Of a stretch of 64,000 bases of DNA, positions 12,599 through 23,610 are shown one piece after another; the stretch's first letter is position 1, and each line of letters opens with the position of its first letter. The notes beneath the pieces were generated by a model. That model made no database searches and was not told the origin of the DNA. It saw nothing but the letters and a program-made list of their open reading frames with translations. A program made the translations under genes and the position numbers. This DNA comes from Lobosporangium transversale (lineage: Eukaryota; Mortierellomycota; Mortierellomycetes; Mortierellales; Mortierellaceae): the NCBI RefSeq assembly GCF_002105155.1, contig NW_019029045.1, positions 124,001-188,000 of the forward strand, given 5' to 3'.

Positions 12599-14006
12599 TT
12601 TTTGCTTTGTTTTTGCTTTTGGCAAGTAAGGGAGAGAGTAAAGTTGTTCCTTTGAAAGAAGATAAAATGAATGAGAGAGAGAGAGAGAGAGAGAAGAGTA
12701 GGGTCTTGGGAGGTATGAAAAAGTTATGGGTATAAGCTATCTACGTGAGTCTATAGAGACTTAGATTTACTATCAAGAGAATATCTCGCAGAGTATCAAT
12801 GAGGGGTATATTAATGATGGTACAAGAACAGAGATTTGAAAAAGCAAATACCGAGATAATGGATATGGATAGATTCAAGTTTGGAGTGGAGGTAGAATGT
12901 GTTGTTATGCTTGGTAGCTTTGTGTTTAGCTTTTAAAGGTTGCTGCTATATTATGGTGCTATGGTCTTTAGAGTGGGAATAGGGAGGGACAAATTGAGAT
13001 GTGTGAGAACAAAGAGGCAAGTGAATGAGGCGGATAGCAAGATGAACAATGAATGAAGTAAAAGGAATGAAGAGATGATGGAACGAGTTCTTGTTTTTGC
13101 AAATGGAAGACTCGAAAGTAAAGAGTGTAGGAGTGTGAGTTGTTGAGCAGGATAGAATACAAAGCTGGAGAAAAGAGAGAAAGAGATTGCGTTGAAGGAG
13201 GAATCGTAATGAGTGGAGTGAGAAGTGAAAAGATGAAGGTCAAAGGTGAACAATTAGGCGCGAAAATAAAAAATAAAAAAAGGCGGGTTATTTCACAACC
13301 TATGAAACATTCAGATCTTTCCCTTCCCTCCCTTGCATGTTTGCATGGACCAAACATGGACAAGCATTGTGTTGTGTCCAGTATCTGTGTGTTTGTGTTG
13401 CCTGATCAAAAAAAAAAAATAAAAAAAAAAATACAGGATTACAAACACAGAAAATGCTAATGTTGTACGCAAGTAACCAATGTGGAAGAAGCGCGTTCAC
13501 GCCGTGCATATTCCGGCCAATATAAAAAAACTAATTATGGACAGCAAAACGGAGGAGAGCTCCTCTTTGTCAATATTTTTATAACTGTATGACATCTTCA
13601 TTGTCATAAATGACATTGCTCATTCCAATCCTTTTTTTTTTTTTTTTTTGGTTGATTGGTTGGTTGGTTAGTTGGTTGCTGTGCAACACAGTTGAAACAG
13701 ATGACTTTGCGGATCATGGATACACAATTGACTTCCGACCGCATCACGGTAATCGCCGGTCAATACCAATCATGGAAATACTAACGTTCGTTCATGATTA
13801 AACGTTCATGTCATATTACTACGCTCACAAAAAAAAAAACGAAAAATTGATTCATCTATCTAAAATACATATTGATTATGAAATACAAAGCTAGTCAAGC
13901 AAGAAATGAAAAAAAAAAAAAAAAAAACCAACAAAAAAAACTCTCCATTTTCTATCAAGATGGAGTAAGCGAAAATATTAACAAAAATGAGAGGGCTGGA
14001 GCTGGT
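12599..14006. other. Spacer between two minus-strand genes
   Basis: This holds the promoter of the 11165-12598 gene and the 3' side of the 14007-16656 gene. A GA microsatellite lies at 12673-12694, about 75 bases upstream of the start codon. From about 12960 to 13250 the plus strand is purine-rich, so the sense strand of the leftward gene is rich in C and T, as in other promoters of this window. I see no gene. Confidence 0.55.
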
Positions 14007-14622
14007 TCAAACTTTGATCTTTTTGGCTACATGTCCAGCATCATCAGGAGTGTTTGTGATAGTGGTAGAGATATGATGCCTATTCTTCTTGGACACTTGC
14101 ACAACTCTAGCAGCTGTCGAGTTATCATCCTCATCCATAGCCTGGGAGTCCAATCCATCTGATTTCTTTTCTTCCTTAGTCACAACCACAGATAAAGGTT
14201 GCCTCAAGGTTGTAGTCTTGGCTTTGGTTTCATCGTCTTCACCTTCATCCTCTTCCTTGATCTCCTCTAGTTTAACACGTCCACTCTCCATGTCCTCATT
14301 AGCATCCTCTTCATCTTCATCTTCGCTGACTGGCATCGACAACGATCCATCGGCATAAGCTGACGTCGTCGGTGGAATCAAGACTTCCATAGGCTGATAT
14401 TCCCCAGCATCCTGAGAAAGCTTTGGATCAACTAACAGTTTTTGGGATCGTGCTATGAAGTGAGTCATCTGACGCTCAAACACAATCAATGGATATTTCT
14501 TTGCGAGCCCTGCAAAATGTTGTTCCATATTTGTGCCATTCAGTGTCAAGAACTAGGAGGAGGGAAAAAATAAAAAAAAAGTTTTAGCTGTAAATTACAA
14601 ATGTGTATTAATCAGCACAAAC

Positions 14623-14653
<31 letters not shown>

Positions 14654-16656
14654 ACCTCATGTAAACGCTCGTCTTTGGCGATTTTAAAGGTCATATACTC
14701 AGGTGTCTTTGCGAAAAGGATATCGTCTTGACGGTCCTGTGTAGTAACATCATGCAATGGTGGCGTTGGGTGTTGACGATAGTGATTTTGAATTGACGGC
14801 ATCGATGTACTAATGTTTGGGAAATGCAGTCCCTCTACTCCTGGAGTTGATGGGCTGTGACAAGACGAAGGGGACGAGGGTGTAGTAGATGGATTCACAA
14901 TGTCTTCTTCAGTTGTGAAATTCTTTAAGGTTGCCTCTGTATCCTCGGGATCATCGCCATATGAAAACACATCCAAAATGGTGTCGAATCCAGTATCTTC
15001 ATCGCACAGATAGGACTCGATCACTGCCTGGGTCATCATCTCCAAAAGCAATCTGTACCAGCCCCCAAGGACCTTCATATCCTTCATGTCCTTGATCTCC
15101 CCCTTGTCAACCATTGCCTTGGCGATGTCTCGGTAGCTCATTGCTGAACACTTCAAGAATGCAGGGATAGCATCCACCAATCCTGTCACGCGTGCATGGT
15201 TATGAGTATCCTGTTTGCTATGGTTGGTCATGCGGACACTATTACTCATAAAGTAATTATTGGCCATCTTCTTTTTAAGTTCGAGTGCTTGTTGCTGTTC
15301 CTGCTGCAACTTTGCAAGAGCACAGCATGTCCGTTTACAGTCCAGGCGATGATGGCGACGACAATATGCAGAAGTCGGAATAGGCTGGGAGAATGCGGAC
15401 TGAAGCTGCTTGCCCCTTTCGCTGTGAGAAAAACGGTATTTGATGGCTGCGCGCGATGCTCCGTGTCGTCTTGAGTGGAATGCGGAGTAAATGTTGAGTC
15501 CGGCTGAGCTGTTGGTTGAAGAGGCAACATCAAAGCGCCCAAATACCATTGATGTCAGCTGACAGAGATGCAAACGATGCTTCAGATGTCTGGGGAGTGT
15601 TTGCAGTGGCCCACTAGATCGATGCGACATAAGAATACCTAATACAGGACCAAGAAAGTAGAGAAAGCACATGTCAGATCCGTCGTTTGTTGTTGCTGCT
15701 TTTTTTTTTTTTTTAAAGCTGGATGTGACCAGCTCTTCTGTTTAGAGAGCCACACATGTTCCCTCTTCCCCCCGCTGTCAAATCTTTTTTGGGTTGTATC
15801 CGAAGGAAATTGTCGTAAGACCGATAGAAAACAATTTGTTACACCCAGGAGAAACATTTTGCACTCAAAAATAGTGAAAAGTAAAAACTATAATGGCATC
15901 ATTGAGACCCTATTGGACTAAGTCTCTTTTTTTTTTTTTTTTTTTTTTTTTTTGTTACTCACCATCCACAATGGCTTCTACATTTGACCCTTTTCGACCC
16001 AGAACTACAGCTTCATCTACAAGGACTTGTTGTCGTCTCCGCCAGTCGTCTGGTTGACTCTGGCCAACCGATCGCTGTTCTTCAGATCCTTCAGAGCCAT
16101 GATCTTCAACTGCTTGTTCTTGTGTCGAGGCTAAATACTGTGCCTCTGCTTGTTTCAAACGGGTCTCAATTGACAAATGAAAGCAATGGTCCAGAATTCG
16201 ATGATGTGTTGTAGGTGTTGAGGATGCAGAAGGGGACGTTCCATTGAGCTGAGTATGATTCGAATCACTACTATTAGATAATGGAGGTGAAGATGAACGA
16301 GGCGATCTTGAAGGTGAAGATGGCAAAGTAGGCTCTAGCGGTGAAGCTGAGCCTGCATCTGAAGCAGCAGACGTATTACTAGAGATATAGGTTGCTGCAG
16401 AAGGATAAAATGTCCAAGATGGGTTGGGATCATTCTCAGGAGTAATCGCCAAGGATACATCTGGAGAGGATGACGACCATTGTTTGAGGGTCTCTGATGA
16501 ACATGTAGTGGAGGTGATGGTATCGGTCTGTGTGGGCGAGGACATGTGTAAAGATAAGGAAGCAGTATTGGTATGTGAATTAGTAGGAGGAGAAGAAGGA
16601 GAAGAAGAAGGGGAAGAGGCTGAAGGCATGATCAATGTAGTAGTTTGAACCTCCAT
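14007..16656 (-). CDS. Large low-complexity protein with a Cys/His cluster, family not recognised
   Basis: Three exons: 16656-15963, 15638-14656, 14552-14007; 2,223 nt, 740 residues. The N-terminal 150 residues are almost all Ser, Pro and Thr. A more ordered core follows: LDHCFHLSIETRLKQAEAQY, VLGRKGSNVEAIVDGILM across intron 1, then LPRHLKHRLHLCQLTSMVFG, and a Cys/His-rich segment YCRRHHRLDCKRTCC that could bind zinc. Next come SYRDIAKAMVDKGEI and WYRLLLEMMTQAVIESYLCD. The last exon is acidic and ends in a basic KKIKV tail that could serve in nuclear import. This is consistent with a nuclear regulatory protein, but that is inference. The intron 1 donor is a strong GTGAGT at 15962 and its acceptor TATTAG at 15639. 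I chose the ATG of MEVQTTTL; longer readings upstream pass through homopolymers. Confidence 0.8.
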
Positions 16657-16920
16657 GTCGTCGTTTAGGTTTGCGGTATAATATGTGCGCAAATTTCTTT
16701 TTTTGGACAAACGTATAACTTTTAAAATGCAGTAACTACAGGAATACGCAAAAAAAAAAAAAAAAAAAAAAAGAATCAGTTTGAAATGAGAGAAATGGTT
16801 TGATGGAACAAAAAAAAAAAGGAAGAAGAGAAAAACAAAACTGTTTATAAACACATAACACTCATTATCATTGGCAAGCAAAACAAGCAAATCAAGAAAA
16901 AAAAAAAAAAAAAAAAAAAG

Positions 16921-17179
16921 TGGCGCCTCTTTCACGACTTGATCCGAGAGCGGCACGGTTATAGTTTCTCCAAAGGGCTGGGATTAAAAAAGTAAATGCG
17001 TTTGCTTTCAATATTTTTATGTTATCACTTCAAAAAAAAAAATTTTTTTTTTCTCTCTTCTTTTTTCTTTGCAATACATGGACTAGAAGGAGATTGACGA
17101 TTACAACGATGCGTGGGAAGGTTATGACAAATGGGGACATAAGGAGCTAAAAAGCCTGTCGAATCGGAACATCCAATAG
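16921..17179 (+). other. Protein-like open islands, possible small uncalled gene
   Basis: Two GC-richer islands on the plus strand translate into protein-like sequence. The first (16921-16991) gives WRLFHDLIRERHGY then SFSKGLGLKK. The second (about 17087-17179), after a possible CTAG acceptor, gives EIDDYNDAWEGYDKW then GHKELKSLSNRNIQ and a stop. A GTAAAT donor follows the first. The phase across the pair does not close cleanly and no start codon is convincing, so this may be a remnant. I do not recognise the protein. Confidence 0.25.
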
Positions 17180-17827
17180 TCTTGTTTGTATCTTGTGTGA
17201 ATTCGTTCCATCATCTTGTTTTTTCTTTTTTTTTTTTTTTTTTTTAGTCCATATCGTAACCCTATTTTCTATTTTTTAGGAGTCTTGATGGCGTTGACGT
17301 AAAAAGGGGCTTACTTGTCGATATGGATGTAGACCAAGCACATGTTTGATTTATGGCTTTTTTTTCCTCATTCTACAAGAATAAAAAGAAACAAAGGTCT
17401 GACTACGCTTTGGTGTTTGACTGACAATAACAGATTTCCCACAGCTTTGATCGATATTGATCTGGAAACCCCACTTTTTTTATGAATATTGCTTTGTCAT
17501 TTCTTTCGAATAAGCTACATTAAGGCATCACGAGGGAAAGAGACGTCGGAAAGATGTTCAAATGACCACCTCTTCTTCTTCATGCAAGGGTCCTTTGGCT
17601 CTTTCTTCCCTCTTTCAGTTAGTTCTTCCGGATAGATAGCAAGAAAATACACTTTTTGGTTTTTGTGTTTTTCCCCCACTTTGCAATGCTGTGACATTTT
17701 GCAGCCAATAGAAATGCAAATATCGGATGGGCGAATTCTCGCTTCATTCAAATAGAGAAATTTTTCGGATTGAGAAAAAAAGGAGAACACGTGGGGAGGG
17801 ACAGCCCAACAGCGGACACTCCGTTTA

Positions 17828-18520
17828 GAATTAATCTATTTGACAACCCGGGTTGTCACTCTCCTAATTTAGCAGTCACGCCGGCTTATTTGGCAACCCA
17901 GGTCTTCAATTTTCACTTTTTTGTAATTTGACAACCCGGGTTGTCAAAAAAAGAAGAAAAATTGTCTTTTTCAACCTGTCACATGACAAGTCTTCACCCT
18001 CTTGCACTTATGGAGGGCCTTTCTCAGCTGGATTTCTAAAATGGTGGCAACACTCCGTTATCATGACTGTGGTTATAGCTTCTTCTGTCTCTCTTTTTTT
18101 CCTTTCCGCGTCTTACGCATGCGCCATCAAGCGTCGCATAACCACTCCGAATTTATGTATGCTTAGTGCATGTTACCCGTATAGGCACATTTTCTATAAA
18201 GCAAACCCTTGTTTTAGAAATCAGTTGTAATAAAAACAACACCTCGTAACCAAAAAAAAAAGTTTGTTATTTGAAGGAAGCTTTTAGATTGCTGGAGGGA
18301 TTTCGTGTTGCTGAGGGATAGCAATAGAAACGATTTTCACATAATAATCTTGCCAATAAAAAAAGGGTTGTCAAATAACAGTGAGCTTGGGGTTGTCAAA
18401 TTAGATATTTTACTATTTGGCAACCCGGGTTGTCACGCAAAGAAAAAAAATTGAGAAAAATAATTAAGGGGGGGGTTGTCAAATAAGAGTGACAACCCGG
18501 GTTGTCAAATAGATTCACCC
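17828..18520. mobile_element. Non-autonomous MULE-like MITE, 693 bp
   Basis: The element is bounded by inverted repeats of about 30 bp. The left end starts GAATTAATCTATTTGACAAC. The right end, read inverted, starts GGGTGAATCTATTTGACAAC, and both continue through CCCGGGTTGTCACTCT. An exact 9-bp direct repeat sits directly outside both ends. No transposase reading frame is present, so the element must have moved with enzyme supplied in trans. Subterminal sequence holds further copies of the same palindrome near 17927-17948 and 18416-18435, and half copies at about 18365 and 18391. The TIRs with a 9-bp duplication point to the Mutator superfamily; that assignment follows from family knowledge and no transposase is seen. 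The nearly identical ends suggest a fairly recent insertion. Confidence 0.85.
17841..18507. repeat. Repeated palindrome TGACAACCCGGGTTGTCA
   Basis: Perfect 18-bp palindromes lie at 17841-17858 and 18490-18507. A 22-bp extended version is at 17927-17948. A copy with one change (TGGCAACCCGGGTTGTCA) is at 18418-18435, and a decayed one near 17889-17906. All lie inside the MITE. Each could form a hairpin or a dyad binding site. Confidence 0.9.
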
Positions 18521-18560
18521 CTCCGTTTATTTTAATCACCTTCCTGCCGGATCACATGCG

Positions 18561-18698
18561 ATGTCACAGAGCGCAAACAACTTTGACTCTCCAGTAATAG
18601 TAGCAATTAAAACAATGCGCAAAGATGCAAAGATAAAAGAGGTCATGGAATATCTTCATTTGGATACGGAAGAACCCAGCAACAAAAACAAAATCGGC

Positions 18699-18730
<32 letters not shown>

Positions 18731-18748
18731 GTTGCATGGGCTCAGTAT

Positions 18749-18784
<36 letters not shown>

Positions 18785-19015
18785 CTCAGCAGATATAGAT
18801 GTACTTGGTAATTGTCTACAAATTATAGTATGGCGATGTAGAGGGGAATAAAGCCTACAACAATAGAATATCGATCTTTCCATCCTAGTGATGATGACGG
18901 TTATGACGCTGGTCAACTTGAAGGACGAAGAAGGATAGACCAGCTAACCAATCACAACGGCCCTTCAAGCTACATCTTTCCACGCACAGACTTCTTTATC
19001 CTTTGCATTCTTTAA
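18561..19015 (+). CDS. Possible small multi-exon gene or remnant just right of the MITE
   Basis: An ATG 32 bases after the MITE target duplication opens a protein-like segment: MSQSANNFDSPVIVAIKTM, then RKDAKIKEVMEYLHLDTEEP, then SNKNKIGD, before a T run. A second protein-like segment at 18842-19015, after the possible acceptor GATGTAG, reads GIKPTTIEYRSFHPSDDDGY, then DAGQLEGRRRIDQLTNHNGP, and closes with FILCIL and a stop. Codon choice in both looks like real coding sequence. I cannot place a good donor between them (the only GTA donor, at about 18594, would discard most of the first segment), so the gene may be broken. I recognise no family. Confidence 0.3.
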
Positions 19016-19189
19016 ACTTTTTTTCATATTGTTCACAAATAGTTCCGTTTGAAAATATTTCAAATACTTTTTTATTATAATTAAGACGAGCTTTACAATC
19101 TCAAGGGAATTAATACGAAACGAGGTTTTTTTTTTCTAGGGAGGATATCAAACTTGTTCAATCCTGCTTTGATTGATTAACATTGGCGC

Positions 19190-19222
<33 letters not shown>

Positions 19223-19506
19223 GTTTGGTTTGGTTTATTTTGTAACTTCCTCGCAGGCAGAAAATACAAAACAGACAAGGGAGCATAGACAAACATTTGG
19301 TTTCGTAATCTATGCATAGCAAGGAAGACTAGGTCCATGAGAATTAATGAAGAGATTAGACGGATAGGATGAATAGGATGGATAGATGAAAGAGCCAGGG
19401 GAAGAAGTGGGTCAACGGGTTTTCAAATGTCCAAGGGGTCAAAACATAAAACAAGGTCTTACATCAGAGCCTTCAAGGTATGTGCATAAAATACATGAAC
19501 CTGTTT

Positions 19507-19574
19507 GTCCCCCCTGTTCTTTGAATGTTATAGACAAATAGTTCCCCCTGTTCTTTGTATGCTATGGACACTAG
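19507..19574. repeat. 34-bp tandem duplication
   Basis: Two adjacent 34-bp units (19507-19540 and 19541-19574) share CCCCCTGTTCTTTG and a similar remainder with about seven differences. They lie in non-coding sequence. Confidence 0.75.
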
Positions 19575-19751
19575 ACAGTAACTCTATTGTTGATACTTGA
19601 GCACAAAACATGTCCATGTATATGCTTTTTACTTTGTTCAACTCTCTTTGTTGTGAATAAAAAGCGCTTTCTTCTTCTTTTTTTTTTTTTTTAAAAAAAA
19701 AAAACACATGGATTGAATTGTCCATAACCACTCATTCCACCGGATACAAAG

Positions 19752-19783
<32 letters not shown>

Positions 19784-20249
19784 GGAACATGCAAGGATAC
19801 CGAAAGGTGGCTCTGTCGCCACATGGACTGATGAGCATTAAGAAAATAAAGACGGTACAAGGATGATATGTATACTGTATATACTGTACATGTAGGATAC
19901 GAATGACATGATGGACAATCAAAGGACTTGGACCTTCGAATGGGGCATGACTGCGGGGGCTATGACGCGTGCATTGACATTTTAGTGTTTTGTACCTGGA
20001 ACAAGATCTGTCTTTGATTTACAACCCGCATCACACACATCACACACAACACTGCATACATTCGCTGTGTTTAACACAAACGTGGTCGCACAGCGTCCAT
20101 GCTCGGGCCTTTTTTTTGTGTTTTTTTGTTTTTGTTTTTGTTTTTTTTTTAAGGTGCAGTTGGTTGTAAAAAGGAGTCAATTGCAGAGGATAAAAAAGGG
20201 AGCAATTGCTCTGGTTATTTTTTTTATCTTACTATACTACACAATATAA

Positions 20250-20273
20250 ATTGCATTGCATTGCATTGCATTG
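20250..20273. repeat. ATTGC pentamer microsatellite
   Basis: Nearly five perfect copies of ATTGC in the arrestin-gene upstream region. Confidence 0.9.
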
Positions 20274-20384
20274 ACGAGGTCCTTTGGCCTATGAAGCATG
20301 TATAAATATCCCATCAAACCCTTATTTTTTTTCTTTTTCTTTTTACTTTTTCTCTCCCCTTGCCGCTCAAGCGTTCTGTAGTGC

Positions 20385-20445
20385 TTTTTATTTTTTATTT
20401 TTTATTTTTTATTTTTTATTTTTTATTTTTTATTTTTTATTTTTT
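20385..20445. repeat. TTTTTTA heptamer tandem repeat
   Basis: About eight to nine perfect copies of a 7-bp unit, in the arrestin-gene upstream region, 420-480 bases before the start codon. Confidence 0.9.
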
Positions 20446-20739
20446 AAAAAAAGTCTGTTCTTCCTTGTCTTTGTTATCAGTAACCCTTGTATTTTCTACT
20501 TACATTTTTCGTTTTTCATCTCGTCATTTTCTTTCCTTTCTTCCTCTTCTTCCTCTTCATCTCTGGTCAACTTCACGTTGCCTCTACCATCCTCCACACT
20601 CTACCACCGCAATCCCACCACCTTATCTTTTAACACTCTTCCTATCCCCTGTTGTCAGCCAGCCAACCAGTCAATCCACTCGACCACTCAGTCAGTGATC
20701 TGTATATACTACTTTCATTCATCTCTCTCTCTCTTTCTT

Positions 20740-20777
<38 letters not shown>

Positions 20778-20860
20778 CACTTCCATCCTCCTTCCCTCCC
20801 ATCCTTTATAAAAATCACTCCCTCATATTCACATCTTTCACTTTCCTCCTACTCTTAATC

Positions 20861-23408
20861 ATGCTCAAGAAATTCCTTCGGTTAGATGGCACAACTAAAA
20901 AGAAGAGAAAGTCATTAACTATTCACATTGAACCAGCTTTTTCCGAATTATCAGGAGGAGTAGGAGGATTAGACAACGATTTCAATAACCAACACTATGG
21001 CGGCCGTTACCCTTATAACGCGAGCCACCATCTGAATAATACTATTAATAACAAAACCTATAAAAATAATAACGATCCACAATCCCCTGTACTCATCACT
21101 GGCACCAAAGAGTGTCCGGGTTTTGTCCAAGCCACTGTAACCCTTGACTTGGAGGCCGCTTGTGAAGGAGATGAAGTCGAGATCGAGTTTACAGCCATTG
21201 TCGGGTCAAGAGTTTCAGGTAACTAAGAAAAAAAAAAAAAAAAAAAAAAAAAAGTGGGAAAGCCACTAATGAGGACATAAGGGAAGGGGTGGGATGGGAG
21301 AGGGAGGGATGGGGAAGAAAGGGAAGGGGAGGTGGGGACGGAAATGGAGATAAGTTGCAATTGGATAGGAATGAGGGATGTTCGACAAGGAGGCCCCCCT
21401 GACAATTCACGAATATTTTTTTTTTTTTAGTCACTTTTGGTTTTCTGCTTCGCCTTTATTTATTATAAGAAAAACCATTAACCATAATTGCTCTCTTTTA
21501 CATTTCTTTTATACCAGTGAGCGGAGCAGGCCTTGCAAGAGGTGGAGGCGCCTTTGCAGTCTCACAGTCAGAGCAGGTTCTTCAACGCAAACAATGGGTT
21601 TTTCCCAATCTTGTCAAAGCTGGCCCTCACACGATTGCTGCAGGACAATATACACATCAAGTGGTGACTGTGATCGAGCCCTTTTGGCCCTCGTCCTGCA
21701 CTCAACATCCTGAGGGTTTTGTCCAATATTCCTTCCATGCTCAGATCTTAAGAATGAATAAACCCCCCAGTTTCGCCACAACCATCCACAGCAACTACAG
21801 CTCCAACAGCTACAACAACAGCAATAACAGCAGCAGCAACAAAGGCCCCGCATCCATTTTGTCCGCCACAAAGGAGTTTATGGTAATGAACTATAGTTAT
21901 GACAGCCTTAGTTACGACATGTCAGGCTCTAGTGCTTTTGGTGGCATTGGCATCGGCCCAATGCCCCCTCGCGCTAGTTTCTCCAGCTGCAGCAGCAACA
22001 GCAATAGTCTCCATGGCAGCAGCTCCATCAACAGCCACAGAACTTCCACCACCAGCGCTGCAAGTAGCGTCAGCTTCTCCGGTAGTAGTAGCGGCAGCCC
22101 AAAAAGCCTTAGCTACATCCATCCTTGTTCTACCAACACTTTACACTCACGAGCTCTTTCGCGCTCCTCATTCAACAATCCATCCTCATATTTCAATCCA
22201 AACATCAGCCCACGGCTGAGCCCTTGTCTCAGCCCTGTGCATCCTGGTTTAAGTGCAGGTGGTCATAGTATCAATGTCGGCGGTTTAGGTCTTGTACCTA
22301 CACCTCATTCTCATTTCACAACCATCCTGAGTCCCAAGAAACTAGTTCCTATCGAAGTGGCTATTCCCTCGGAGACTTTACATTTTGGTCAGACAGTACC
22401 TGTGACCATAACTGTGCATCCTTTTATGGAAGGGACCATGTTTTCGGGCCAAGAAGTTGTAATCATGGATGCTCACTTTGGAGTTTTGGAGACCAGGCAT
22501 GCTCGCTCGGCCAATTCCTCAACCATGAAGGATAAAGTAGTGAGGGAGCGAGTAGATCTCTTTGTTCCAAACACCTGTGTGGGTAGTTGGCCTCAGAGTC
22601 GAAACGGGTGGACTCGAACTGTGAACATCAAGATGCCCACAAGCATGCTTGATTCTGGACGTCGTAATAGCAGCAGTAGTAGCAACAGTAATACTAGTGA
22701 GAACAACAACGACAATAGCCAATCAGGCCTTCATCCTCCAAACGGATCCTTGTCTCCTTTGTGGCCCTGGATATCCAAGAGTAATAACAGTAATAAACAC
22801 GGCTATGATTGTGATGGTGGAAATGGTCATGACAATGGTCATCGACCAAGGTCCCCAACCATGTCATTACTGATGCCTAAAGGGCCAAGTAGCAACAAGT
22901 CCCACAGATCCTCGTTCCAATTGCCCAAATCACCCAAGATGCCAAAGTCCCCAACGACGACTGCGGAGTTCCGGCAGCAGCAACAACAGCAGCAGCGATC
23001 GCTATTGACACAAAGTCTTCGGTCCAAATACTATGATATCACACATCAACTGATAATTGTGCTCAAGGTTCGAACCAGTGGTGAAAAAGACAAACAAGCC
23101 GAGGATGTGGAAATTCGGCGTAAGTACAAAAAAAAAAATCTGTCTCAGGCAGTCTGTGCACAAAAGAGAAGGCCTATGAGAAACATGTCTGTGCATGCTC
23201 TAAAGTTTATATTTTATTTTATGGTGACACAGTTGATTTCCAGATTGTGCATCCTTTGCCAGGTGGCACAGACACGCCCATGGCTACAGAATACCATCCT
23301 GTAGCTGCTTTTTCTTTCGATGGCGACGAATTCCTTCCACTAGCATTCGAAGCTATCCATCAACGACAAGAAAAAATTGCAAATTCCTCCAATCTACTTC
23401 GAGTCTGA
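20861..23408 (+). CDS. Arrestin-domain protein with long Ser/Asn-rich inserts
   Basis: Three exons: 20861-21218, 21518-23119, 23233-23408; 2,136 nt, 711 residues. The N-terminal arrestin fold is seen in PGFVQATVTLDLEAACEGDE, with FTAIVGSRVSVSGAGLARGG spanning intron 1. Later strands include RKQWVFPNLVKAGPHTIAAG and GFVQYSFHAQILRMNK. A roughly 150-residue insert rich in Ser and Asn precedes the second arrestin lobe (LVPIEVAIPSETLHFGQTVP, ITVHPFMEGTMFSGQEVVI). The C-terminus, LDFQIVHPLPGG then LLRV, is restored only by the last splice. Fungal alpha-arrestins recruit Rsp5-type ubiquitin ligases to transporters and receptors for endocytosis. I see no clear PPxY motif here, so it may need a partner or belong to a different subgroup. 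The upstream DNA is strongly C/T-rich. Confidence 0.85.
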
Positions 23409-23610
23409 GCCTACAAGAACAAATCAAAGCAAAACAAAAAATAAAAGTTTTTTTTTTTTTTTTTTTTTTTTTTTTGGCGTCCGACAATATAATAAAGCCA
23501 TTTTTTATTAATTTATTTTTTTTACATTTACTGTGAGTGAATAAAGAAAAAGAAAAGGAAGAATGCGGATCACGGGTTCTTTTTTTTTTATAAGCAGCAT
23601 AATACTACTC

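Larger units (their letters stand above)
17819..18529. repeat. 9-bp target site duplication flanking the MITE
   Basis: CTCCGTTTA is present at 17819-17827 and again, exactly, at 18521-18529, directly abutting both ends of the inverted-repeat element. Nine base pairs is the usual duplication length of Mutator-like (MULE) transposons. Confidence 0.85.
16657..20860. other. 4.2-kb divergent intergenic region with a MITE and protein-like islands
   Basis: This separates two divergent genes and carries both promoters. It holds the 693-bp MITE, two low-confidence protein-like islands, a 34-bp tandem duplication, and several microsatellites and T or A runs. The last 370 bases (20,480-20,850) are very rich in C and T on the plus strand, which fits the promoter and 5' UTR of the arrestin gene. 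Confidence 0.6.

Noticed and set aside
15955-16956. N-terminal extension of the 740-residue protein
   Set aside because: The extension reads through three homopolymers; MEVQTTTL is the first credible start.
20284-20811. Plus-strand frame of 175 codons before the arrestin gene
   Set aside because: Made of the TTTTTTA repeat, C/T-rich leader and T runs; no in-phase link to the arrestin start.
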